Assembly (NCBI GenBank): GCA_013696425.1
Contig: JACCYP010000095.1
Span: 1 to 11,547, forward strand
Length of the DNA stretch: 11,547 bases
Source of the DNA: Thermoleophilaceae bacterium
GTDB taxonomy: Bacteria; Actinomycetota; Thermoleophilia; Solirubrobacterales; Thermoleophilaceae
Direction: 5' to 3'
The translations under genes were made by a program, and so were the position numbers. This document shows positions 4,526-11,052 of this stretch, one piece after another. The first letter of the stretch is position 1; each line of letters starts with the position of its first letter. The notes below the pieces were generated by a model. That model was not told the DNA's origin and searched no databases. It saw only the letters and a list, made by a program, of their open reading frames with translations.

Positions 4526-7075
4526 GTGGACTCGCCCACGAACCGCCCGCCGGAAGATCCAGTGTTCCAGCTCTTCGAGCTGTCACTCGACATGCTTGGG
4601 ACCGCATCGGCCGAGGGCTACTTCACCCACCTGAATCCGGCCTGGGAGCGGACACTCGGGTGGACGAACGAGGAGTTGATGGCCGAACCGTTCATCTCCT
4701 TCGTGCATCCCGACGATGTCGAGAAGACTGTCGCCGCGGCAGCGACGATTGCCGGTGGGTCGCCGGTGATCGCCTTCGAGAATCGCTATCGCAAGCGCGA
4801 CGGCGAATACCTCTGGCTTCAGTGGACGACCGTCGCCCGCGACGGGGTCCTCTACTCCGTGACCCACGAGATCACCAATCGTAAGAAGGCCGAGGCCAAG
4901 GCAGAGGGCGCCGCGGCCCTCGCGCGGGCGATCGCCGACAGCGTGGTCGACGGGCTCTACGTCGTCGACACCGAAGGGCTCCTGGCATACGTGAACCCCG
5001 CGGCGATGCGGATGCTGGGCTATCAGTCGGAGGAGGAGCTGCTCGGGCGCAAGCCCCACCCGACGTTTCACCACACCCGCGCCGACGGGACGCCGTTTCC
5101 GGTTGAGGAATGCCCGTTGGCCGCTGCCACCGGGAAGCCGATCCATGTCGAGGAGGACACGTTCTGGCGGACGGACGGCACGGCGCTGCCGGTGTCGTGT
5201 TCGGTCACGCCGATCACCCTCGCCGAGGGCACGGGCAGCGTCATCGCGTTCCGGGACATCAGCCTCAAGCTGGTCGAACGTGATCGCACGGAGGCGCTCG
5301 GCCGGCATGTCGCCTGGTTCGATCAGGTACGCGAGGCACTCATCGACGGGCGCTTCATGCTCTACGGGCAGCCGATCGTCAGCCTCAGCTCGGGGGAGAT
5401 CCTCTACCACGAGCTACTGCTGAGAATGGTCGCGAAGACCGGTGAGATCATCGCGCCCGGCGAGTTTCTCCCGGCGGCGGAGAAGTACGGCCTGATCAAC
5501 GACGTCGACCGCTGGGTCATCGCCGAGGCGGTGGCCCTGGCAGCGACCGGCCAGAGCGTGTCCGCCAACCTGTCGGCCAAGTCGATGGGCCGGGGGGAGA
5601 CCCTGCTCCATATCGAGCACGAGATCGAGCGAACCGGGGCGGCCGCCGAGGACCTCACCTTCGAGGTCACCGAAACGGCATTGATGCTCGACGTCAAGGC
5701 CGGTCGCCGCTTCGCCGACCGGCTGGTCGCGCTGGGGTGCTCGCTGTCGCTTGACGACTTCGGAACCGGATATGGGTCGCTCACCTACCTTCGCGAGTTC
5801 CCCATCTCGCTGGTGAAGATCGACATCCAGTTCGTCCGCGAGATGGCGACCAGCGAACCGGACCGCGCGCTCGTGCAGAGCATCGTCCACATGGCCAACG
5901 CGCTCGGCAAGGAGACGGTCGCCGAAGGCGTCGGAGACGAGCAGACCCTCGAACTGCTCCGGCGGGATGGGGTCGACTACGCGCAGGGGTACCACCTGGG
6001 ACGCCCTGCGCCGCTCTCCCGGAATCCCGTTTCCCAGGCTGAGGCAGCGGCGGCCCGGGAGTCCCCGGCCACCGACGGCGCACCGTCCAGCCAGACCGAG
6101 TCGGACGGCCTCACCGCACGTGATGAATCCGCCCGGCTGCGAGACGTGGCGGCGTTCTCGCGAGACCTCGCGGCCGACGAACGGGATCATGTCGCCGAGC
6201 ACGAGCAGGAGGCCCGGCTCGCACGCGAAGGAGCGGCCGGCCGGGCGCGCCTCGAGGTGAGCGCGGGGGCCCGTGAAGACGCGGCCGCCGACCGCGCGAG
6301 TGCAGCGGGCGACCGCGATAGCGCCCTGGTGGACCGAGGGGAGGCGGAGCCAGACGGCCACGCGGGGACCGGGTCCTCGGACGCCGCGCGCAAGCGCGAC
6401 ACCAGTGCGGGCTCACGGGATGTGGCGGCCGACGCCCGCGACCTCGAGGCGGGTCGCGGTGAGCGCCGCCTCGTAGCGGACGAGGCGACCATCGCGGACG
6501 CTCAGGTCGAAGCCAGCGAACGCAAGCGCGAAAACGCGGCCGCCGACCGCGAGAGCGCCGCAACCGATCGCAAATCTGCTGCGTCCGATCGCGACTCGGC
6601 GGCGGCTGACGGCCGCCGGGCGACGCAGGACCTCGAGCACGCCCAGCTGGACGGTTTGACCGGTGCGTACGGAGGCGATCTCGGGAAGGTGATGCTCCAG
6701 AACGAGATCGACCGCTCGCGCGGTTCGGGTGAGCCGTTCGTACTCGCCTGTGTCGACGTCGACAACCTCAAGAAGCGCAACGACGACCTCGGCCATGCCG
6801 CCGGTGACGCGCTGCTCAAGTCCGTCGTCACCTCGCTGAAAGCCGGGCTGCGCTCATATGACCCCGTTGTCCGGGTCGGCGGCGACGAGTTTCTGTGCGG
6901 GCTCTCGAACATGGACCTCGAGGCCGGCGCGCACCGCATGGAAGGGATCCAGAAGGCCGTGGAGCAGGCCGAGGGCTCGATCACCGTCGGCCTGGCCCGC
7001 CTCGGTGGGGACGACAGCCTGGAACAGCTCACCGCTCGCGCCGACAAGGACATGTACGCGCACAAGCGCAGGTAG
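4526..7075 (+). CDS. PAS-PAS-EAL-GGDEF cyclic-di-GMP enzyme with reversed domain order
   Basis: This 849-residue soluble protein has two PAS sensor domains (about 14-126 and 126-250), an EAL phosphodiesterase domain (about 262-502), a long Ala/Arg/Asp-rich linker (about 525-705) and a C-terminal GGDEF diguanylate cyclase domain (709-849). The EAL domain keeps its metal and catalytic residues: E296 (motif ELL instead of EAL), N348, E380, D410-D411 (DDFGTGYGSL), K431, E467 and Q487. The GGDEF domain has GGDEF at 785-789, metal-binding D744 and D746, and an RSYD inhibitory site at 776-779 exactly five residues upstream. Both activities could therefore be present, opposing each other in c-di-GMP turnover under control of the PAS domains. 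EAL before GGDEF is the reverse of the usual order. No membrane segments are seen. Start GTG is set by GAGGAG 7 bases upstream. Confidence 0.92.
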   Translation: MDSPTNRPPEDPVFQLFELSLDMLGTASAEGYFTHLNPAWERTLGWTNEELMAEPFISFVHPDDVEKTVAAAATIAGGSPVIAFENRYRKRDGEYLWLQWTTVARDGVLYSVTHEITNRKKAEAKAEGAAALARAIADSVVDGLYVVDTEGLLAYVNPAAMRMLGYQSEEELLGRKPHPTFHHTRADGTPFPVEECPLAAATGKPIHVEEDTFWRTDGTALPVSCSVTPITLAEGTGSVIAFRDISLKLVERDRTEALGRHVAWFDQVREALIDGRFMLYGQPIVSLSSGEILYHELLLRMVAKTGEIIAPGEFLPAAEKYGLINDVDRWVIAEAVALAATGQSVSANLSAKSMGRGETLLHIEHEIERTGAAAEDLTFEVTETALMLDVKAGRRFADRLVALGCSLSLDDFGTGYGSLTYLREFPISLVKIDIQFVREMATSEPDRALVQSIVHMANALGKETVAEGVGDEQTLELLRRDGVDYAQGYHLGRPAPLSRNPVSQAEAAAARESPATDGAPSSQTESDGLTARDESARLRDVAAFSRDLAADERDHVAEHEQEARLAREGAAGRARLEVSAGAREDAAADRASAAGDRDSALVDRGEAEPDGHAGTGSSDAARKRDTSAGSRDVAADARDLEAGRGERRLVADEATIADAQVEASERKRENAAADRESAATDRKSAASDRDSAAADGRRATQDLEHAQLDGLTGAYGGDLGKVMLQNEIDRSRGSGEPFVLACVDVDNLKKRNDDLGHAAGDALLKSVVTSLKAGLRSYDPVVRVGGDEFLCGLSNMDLEAGAHRMEGIQKAVEQAEGSITVGLARLGGDDSLEQLTARADKDMYAHKRR
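6111..6645 (+). repeat. Coding region for an imperfect seven-residue RD/AA repeat linker
   Basis: Between the EAL and GGDEF domains the protein repeats a seven-residue pattern of the type xRDxAAx, for example LRDVAAFSRDLAADERD and, near the end, AADRESAATDRKSAASDR. The pattern is degenerate in the middle. It is rich in Ala, Arg, Asp and Glu without prolines, consistent with a long charged helix or coiled coil rather than a folded domain. Confidence 0.7.
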
Positions 7076-7084
7076 GCGCGCCGC

Positions 7085-7096
7085 CGCCGGCCGGCG
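7085..7096. repeat. 12-bp perfect palindrome between the GGDEF gene and tRNA-Glu
   Basis: CGCCGGCCGGCG is a perfect inverted repeat 9 bases after the GGDEF stop and just beyond the 3' end of the tRNA on the other strand. It lacks a U-run and loop, so it is not a convincing intrinsic terminator, but it lies where both transcripts should end. Confidence 0.4.
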
Positions 7097-7098
7097 AG

Positions 7099-7171
7099 TA
7101 CCTCCAAGGGGAGTCGAACCCCTGTTTCCGCCGTGAGAGGGCGGCGTCCTAGGCCACTAGACGATGGAGGC
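7099..7171 (-). tRNA. tRNA-Glu (anticodon CTC)
   Basis: The minus strand folds as a 73-base tRNA. The acceptor stem is GCCTCCA with TGGAGGT (G-U at 1:72) and the discriminator is A. The anticodon stem CCGCC/GGCGG encloses the loop CTCTCAC, with anticodon CTC at 7135-7137. The T stem AGGGG/CCCCT encloses the usual TTCGA-type loop. It reads GAG. The 3' CCA is not encoded. Nothing indicates an integration event at its 3' end. Confidence 0.95.
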
Positions 7172-7185
7172 GTGAGCAACGGGCG

Positions 7186-7191
7186 ATTCTA
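7186..7191 (-). promoter_or_regulatory. Probable -10 box of tRNA-Glu
   Basis: TAGAAT on the minus strand is a good TANNNT box 14 bases upstream of the tRNA 5' end at 7171. The -35 region is not convincing. Confidence 0.45.
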
Positions 7192-7222
7192 GCGCCGCCG
7201 AAACCACCGACGGGCGCGGGGT

Positions 7223-7228
7223 TACCCT
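7223..7228 (+). promoter_or_regulatory. Probable -10 box of the PAP2 phosphatase
   Basis: TACCCT ends 8 bases before ATG 7237 but only 2 before ATG 7231. A transcript from this box would begin about at 7235, so the second ATG is the likelier start. Confidence 0.45.
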
Positions 7229-7236
7229 CGATGACG

Positions 7237-8106
7237 ATGCTCTACAAGCCTCGCACCCTGCTGTTTCTCGCCGCCGGTTCCGCCGCACTGTTCGTGCTCG
7301 TGCTACTGGGCGCGTACGCGGTCGGCCCGATCGAGTGGATCGACGGCGCAGCACTCGAGGGCTTCGTGAACCTCCGGGGGCCCCGGATGGACTGGCTCGC
7401 CGAGCGCTCCTCGGCGCTCGCGAACGAGGGGCCGTTCGCGCTATTCACGCTCGCGATCGTGCTGGTGGCCTACGCGCGCCGCGGCCCTCGCTACGCCGCG
7501 GCGATCGGCATCGTGGTGCCGCTGGCGGCGCTCTCGTCCCAGATCCTCAAGCCGCTCCTCGCGCACGAGCGCCCGCACGACTTCCTCGGTAGTGCCCAGA
7601 TCGCAGTGGCCGCCTTTCCGAGCGGGCACGCCACCGCGTCGATGACGCTTGCGCTGGCCGCCGTGCTCGTGGCGCCGCGCGCCTGGCGCCCGCTGGTCGC
7701 GGTCGGCGCCGCGGTCTTCACCCTAGGCGTCTCCTTCTCGCTCTTGATCCTCGGCTGGCACTTCCCGAGCGACGTGGTCGGCGGCTACCTGCTCGCGGTG
7801 ACCTACGCGCTCGTGTTCCTCGCCGGCCTGCGCCACGCCGATGCCCGCTGGCCCGAGCGCACCGGCCGCGACGTGGCCAGGCGGGTGCTCGACCCGAACG
7901 AGATCCGCGCCGGCTGGACCGCTGCGCTCGCTGCGGCGGCCGTCCTCGCGTTGACCGCGCTCACGCTCGTGCTCGGCCGCCTCCCCGCGGCCGCCGACTT
8001 CGCCCGTGATCACACCTCGGCGGTGATCGGCGCCGCCGCCGTGGCCGGCGCCGGTGCGGCGGTCGTGGCGGCCGTGCTCTCGCTGACCACCTCCAGGCGT
8101 CGCTAG
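7237..8106 (+). CDS. PAP2-family membrane phosphatase with altered third motif
   Basis: PAP2 enzymes at the membrane remove phosphate from lipid phosphates such as phosphatidate or undecaprenyl pyrophosphate. Counted from the alternative ATG at 7231, motif 1 is KPLLAHERP (107-115), motif 2 PSGH (130-133), and motif 3 would be SLLILGWHFPSD (170-181), with catalytic H177 and D181. The arginine that normally follows the Ser of motif 3 (S-R-x5-H) is Leu here. Several hydrophobic helices cover the core, and two extra ones (about 229-249 and 262-287) extend the C-terminus beyond the usual six-helix unit. I choose ATG 7237 (289 residues) because of the TACCCT box. Both starts give the same N-terminal helix. 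With the Arg missing it may have changed substrate or weak activity. The substrate is unknown. Confidence 0.85.
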   Translation: MLYKPRTLLFLAAGSAALFVLVLLGAYAVGPIEWIDGAALEGFVNLRGPRMDWLAERSSALANEGPFALFTLAIVLVAYARRGPRYAAAIGIVVPLAALSSQILKPLLAHERPHDFLGSAQIAVAAFPSGHATASMTLALAAVLVAPRAWRPLVAVGAAVFTLGVSFSLLILGWHFPSDVVGGYLLAVTYALVFLAGLRHADARWPERTGRDVARRVLDPNEIRAGWTAALAAAAVLALTALTLVLGRLPAAADFARDHTSAVIGAAAVAGAGAAVVAAVLSLTTSRRR

Positions 8107-8113
8107 GTCCGGG

Positions 8114-8119
8114 TACACT
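8114..8119 (+). promoter_or_regulatory. Probable -10 box of the B12-riboswitch operon
   Basis: TACACT lies 8 bases after the PAP2 stop and about 14 before the riboswitch P1 stem, so transcription would start near 8126, just ahead of the aptamer. No convincing -35 is seen. Confidence 0.5.
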
Positions 8120-8132
8120 TCCCCGCCACTAG

Positions 8133-8288
8133 GGCCGGTGGTCAAGGGAAGTCCGGTGAAAATCCGGTGCGGTCCCGCCACTGTGACCGATCAGGTCTGA
8201 GCCGCGATTAGGCCACTGGGAAGGCGATAGCCACCCGGGAAGGCGCGGAGCAGGTGACGATCGGAAGCCAGGAGACCTGCCTCCGGCC
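8133..8288 (+). promoter_or_regulatory. Cobalamin (B12) riboswitch aptamer
   Basis: The leader carries the conserved cobalamin riboswitch blocks in order: CAAGGGAAGTCCGGTGAAAA (8143-8162), GGTGCGGTCCCGCCACTGTG (8166-8185), and the B12 box GAAGCCAGGAGACCTGCC (8264-8281). The closing P1 stem is GGCCGG (8133-8138) with CCGGCC (8283-8288). GCAGGT (8249-8254) pairs with ACCTGC (8275-8280) around the B12 box. Riboswitches of this family bind adenosyl-, methyl- or hydroxocobalamin and usually switch off B12 uptake or synthesis genes when the vitamin is plentiful. It lies directly upstream of the DUF4430/EcfT operon, which is the strongest evidence for that operon's job. I cannot tell the ligand subtype by eye. 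Confidence 0.96.
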
Positions 8289-8299
8289 GAAGCCACTAT

Positions 8300-8318
8300 C
8301 CCTTCGCGGAAGGGGAGG
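8300..8318 (+). promoter_or_regulatory. Hairpin covering the ribosome binding site after the riboswitch
   Basis: CCCTTC (8300-8305) pairs with GAAGGG (8309-8314) across a GCG loop. The second arm overlaps the ribosome site AGGGGAGG (8311-8318), which ends 7 bases before ATG 8326. This suggests that the riboswitch acts on translation start by hiding the site. There is no T-run, so an intrinsic terminator is unlikely. Confidence 0.55.
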
Positions 8319-8325
8319 CTCCTGA

Positions 8326-9465
8326 ATGAACCGACTCACCCTGGCCCTCGTGGCCACCACCACAGCCATCGGCTGCTCGAGCGCACTTGGTGCGCCGACG
8401 ACGGTGAACCTCCGGATCGAAGGACCCGGCCAGACCTACTTCGAGGGTCCGGTGACCACCGACGCACGCAGTGTCAGCACCGCCGCCGGCGGGACGCACG
8501 TATGCGATGGAACCAACAACGGCGCGCATCCGAGCGCCGGCCCGACCGTCACCGGCGCGCTGGAGACCGCCGAGGACACCGGGGCCTTCAGCTGGGACGG
8601 CCGCTACGGCAACTTCGGAATCGACGACTTCCTCGTAGAGCGGATCGGCGCCGACGGCGCCATAAACGAGCCCTTCGGCGGAGCCTTCTGGTACGTCGTG
8701 AAGAACCGGGTCGGCCTCCAGACCGGCGGCTGCCAGGAGCAGGTCGGGCCGGGCGACCAGGTCCTTTTCTCGCGCCAGGACTTCGGCGTTCCCAACCAGG
8801 CCCTCACCGCAGCGTCGAACATCGTCGGCGTGGGCCGGCCCCTCGCCGTCCAGGTGAGGCAGTACGGCGACGACGGTGTGCTCTCGCCGAGCGCCGGTGC
8901 GTCCGTGGCCGGCGCCACGACCGATGCGGGCGGAAACACCTCGGTGGCGTTCGACAGCCCCGGGCTGAAGACGTTCAAGGCCACCCGGGCCGGCGCGATC
9001 CGCTCGAATGCGGTGTCGGTGTGCGTGCCGGTGGCGGGCCAGTCCGACTGCGGCGCCGCCACTCCGGGCGCCGCCGGGTCCGGCTTCGGGCCGGGCGTCC
9101 TGGTGAAGGACTCGAAGGCCCCCAGGGTCTCGATCTCCTCCGTGAGGAACGGGAGGACCTACAGGAAGCGGGGACCGCGGCGCTTCGCGGGCAGGGCCGA
9201 CGAGGACACGGCGCTCCTCCAGGTCTACCTGAAGCTGCGCCGCAAGACCGCGGCGGGATGCCAGTACTTTTCCGCCAAGCGAGAGGTGTGGACAAGGCGC
9301 GGCAGCTGCAGGCGAGCCCGGTTCATCCGGCTCGGCGACAAGGCCGCGTACTCCTACCTGCTGCCGAAGGCACCTCCCGCCGGGCGCTACACGGTGGACG
9401 TGAAGGCGCTCGACAGGGCCCAGAACGCCGATACCGAGCAGGTGAAGTTCAAGGTGACCAAGTGA
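8326..9465 (+). CDS. Secreted DUF4430 (transcobalamin-like) protein with Ig-like domains
   Basis: This 379-residue exported protein is the first gene under the cobalamin riboswitch. It has a signal peptide (about 1-23, cleavage near ALGA). A DUF4430-like domain follows (about 26-155), with FWYVVKN (121-127) and GPGDQVLF (141-148) matching the family's W-Y-x-x-N and G-D-x-I/V pattern and C60 and C136 as a possible disulfide. Next come an Ig-like/beta-sandwich segment (about 165-233) and a second bacterial Ig-like domain (about 262-377) rich in Arg and Lys. DUF4430 is the Pfam family related to the C-terminal domain of human transcobalamin and intrinsic factor. I infer corrinoid capture outside the cell, but binding is not proven. 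AIGC at 14-17 is too poor a lipobox to call it a lipoprotein. The next gene overlaps its stop by 4 bases. Confidence 0.8.
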   Translation: MNRLTLALVATTTAIGCSSALGAPTTVNLRIEGPGQTYFEGPVTTDARSVSTAAGGTHVCDGTNNGAHPSAGPTVTGALETAEDTGAFSWDGRYGNFGIDDFLVERIGADGAINEPFGGAFWYVVKNRVGLQTGGCQEQVGPGDQVLFSRQDFGVPNQALTAASNIVGVGRPLAVQVRQYGDDGVLSPSAGASVAGATTDAGGNTSVAFDSPGLKTFKATRAGAIRSNAVSVCVPVAGQSDCGAATPGAAGSGFGPGVLVKDSKAPRVSISSVRNGRTYRKRGPRRFAGRADEDTALLQVYLKLRRKTAAGCQYFSAKREVWTRRGSCRRARFIRLGDKAAYSYLLPKAPPAGRYTVDVKALDRAQNADTEQVKFKVTK

Positions 9466-10145
9466 AGCGCGCGGGGCTCATGGCGCTGGCCGGGATCGCA
9501 CTGATCCCGGCCGGTGCCGCGGCCCGGCCGGCGACCGTGGAGGTGGCGGTGGACTCCGGCTCACCGGAGACGGTGAGCGCCGGGCAGCGCACCGTCTCGG
9601 TGCGCGGCAAGCGCTGCGCGGTGCCCGAGAACACGGCGCTCGCGGCGCTGCTCGCGAGCGGTCCGAAGCCGGCGCTGCGCGACTACGGCTCCTGCTCCCC
9701 CCGCGCGCGCGACGCCTCCGGCCTGTTCGTGACCAAGCTTGCCGGGCGCTCGAACAGGGGCCAGGACGGGTGGGTGTACAAGGTCGGCACGAAGGTCGGC
9801 ACGGCCGGAGCGGCCGATCCGAGCGGGCCGTTCGGGCGCGGGCGCATCAAGCGCGGCGCACAGATCCTGTGGTTCTACTGCCGCCTCGACGCCACGAGCG
9901 CGAGCTGCCAGCGCACACTCCACACCAAGTCGCAGCCGGTTGCCGGCCCAGGGCCGAAGCGCGTGACCGTGACCGTCACGGCCTGCGATGACCGCGGAAA
10001 GTGCGTCGCCGCCCCCGCGGGGGTGAGCGTGAACGGGACGCCCGTCGATGCCGCCGGCGTGGCGACGGTCGAGGTCTCGCCCGGATCAGGCCGCGTGCAG
10101 GCGAGCGGCGCGGGGCTCGTGTCCTCGTTCCCGGAGGACGTGTGA
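9462..10145 (+). CDS. Second secreted DUF4430-like protein
   Basis: This 227-residue exported protein starts at a GTG in the GTGA that also holds the previous gene's stop. The signal peptide covers about 1-21 (cleavage near GAAA). A DUF4430-like domain (about 24-145) contains GWVYKVGTKVG (103-113) and GAQILWFYC (132-140). A short beta-rich domain (about 165-227) resembles the middle Ig-like segment of the first protein (VSVNGTPVDAAGVATVEV). Six cysteines (52, 78, 140, 149, 175, 181) suggest disulfides outside the cell. As in the first gene, B12 control and the EcfT neighbour suggest a part in corrinoid capture. No membrane anchor is seen after the signal peptide, so it is probably released or held by partner proteins. 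The family assignment is by motif and context, not by a search. Confidence 0.75.
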   Translation: MKRAGLMALAGIALIPAGAAARPATVEVAVDSGSPETVSAGQRTVSVRGKRCAVPENTALAALLASGPKPALRDYGSCSPRARDASGLFVTKLAGRSNRGQDGWVYKVGTKVGTAGAADPSGPFGRGRIKRGAQILWFYCRLDATSASCQRTLHTKSQPVAGPGPKRVTVTVTACDDRGKCVAAPAGVSVNGTPVDAAGVATVEVSPGSGRVQASGAGLVSSFPEDV

Positions 10146-11050
10146 GGCGGCTCGCCCTCCTCCCGCTGGTGCTGCTCGCCGGGTGCGGGGTGGGCCCGGG
10201 TGAGGAGAAGGACGCGGGCGCGCAGCTGCGCGTGACGCGGGACTTTGGCCAGGAGCTCCTCGCCGAGGCGGCCGCAGACCCGATCCGCGAGGGGGAGACC
10301 GTGATGCGCCTGCTGCGCTCGCGTGAAAAACGGGTGGACACGAGCTACGGCGGCAAGTTCGTGAAGTCGATCGACGGCCTCGGCTCGACATCGTCGGGCG
10401 GGCGCAAGGACTGGTTCTACTTCGTCAACGGGATGGAGGCCGGCACGGGCGCGGCCGAGCGCGAGGTGGAACCGAACGACGTGATCCAGTGGGACTACCG
10501 CGAGTGGGAGGGGGCGATGCGGGTGCCGGCGATCGTCGGCGCCTTCCCGGAGCCGATGGTGAACGGCTTCGAGGGCAAGAAGCTTCCGGTGCGGCTCGAA
10601 TGCGCCGATGCAGGGGAGGCGTGCGACACGGCCGAGAGCCGTCTCGGCGACGCCGGGGTCACCGCCTCGCGCTCCTCGCTCGGGTCGGTCGCGGGCGCCG
10701 AGGTGATCCGCGTGGTGGTGGGGCGCTTCGACCGGATCCGCAAGGCGCAGGCGCCGTCGCTGCTCGCCGAGGGGCCTGGCAGAAGCGGAGTGTTCGCGCG
10801 CTTCGGCAGGGGCGGGCGCCGCGCGCTCGAGCTGCTCGACCCGCAGGGGGAGCTGGCCCGTGAGGCACCGCCCGGATCGGGCCTCGTGGCCGTGATGGCG
10901 CTCGAGCAGCAGGGCCCGGTGTGGATGGTGACCGGCGCCGACGATGCGGGCGTGGAGCTCGCCGCGAATGCGCTCGAGGAGAACACGCTGCGCGACGCGT
11001 TCGCCGTGGCGGCGACCCCGGACGGCCCCGTGAAGCTGCCGGTGCGCTGA
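10142..11050 (+). CDS. DUF4430 lipoprotein with an uncharacterised C-terminal domain
   Basis: This 302-residue protein starts at a GTG overlapping the previous stop by 4 bases (GTGA). The lipobox LLAGC places the lipidated Cys at residue 15, so it should be anchored on the outer face of the membrane. Residues 30-122 are a clear DUF4430 domain with DWFYFVNG (90-97), PNDVIQWDY (111-119) and TSYGGKFVKSIDG (67-79). Residues 125-302 form an alpha/beta-looking domain that I do not recognise, with C154 and C161, a GRFDRIRKA stretch (194-202) and VWMVTGADDAG (260-270). By analogy with substrate-binding lipoproteins it may hand corrinoid from the secreted proteins to the ECF transporter encoded next. 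That is inference. Ordinary BtuF-type binding proteins have a different fold, so this is not a disguised BtuF. Confidence 0.82.
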   Translation: MRRLALLPLVLLAGCGVGPGEEKDAGAQLRVTRDFGQELLAEAAADPIREGETVMRLLRSREKRVDTSYGGKFVKSIDGLGSTSSGGRKDWFYFVNGMEAGTGAAEREVEPNDVIQWDYREWEGAMRVPAIVGAFPEPMVNGFEGKKLPVRLECADAGEACDTAESRLGDAGVTASRSSLGSVAGAEVIRVVVGRFDRIRKAQAPSLLAEGPGRSGVFARFGRGGRRALELLDPQGELAREAPPGSGLVAVMALEQQGPVWMVTGADDAGVELAANALEENTLRDAFAVAATPDGPVKLPVR

Positions 11051-11052
11051 GC

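Noticed and set aside
5414..6361. 315-codon minus-strand frame opposite the EAL domain
   Set aside because: The EAL motifs on the plus strand are complete. The antisense frame shows no domain.
7099..7171. tRNA-Glu as an integration site of a mobile element
   Set aside because: No integrase, direct repeat of the tRNA end or composition change is seen next to it.
7231..7233. ATG 7231 as start of the PAP2 gene
   Set aside because: It lies only 2 bases after the probable -10 box, so it would not be on the transcript. ATG 7237 fits better. It remains possible if another promoter is used.
8300..8314. Hairpin as an intrinsic terminator of the riboswitch
   Set aside because: No U-run follows, and the arm overlaps the ribosome site, so translational control is more likely.
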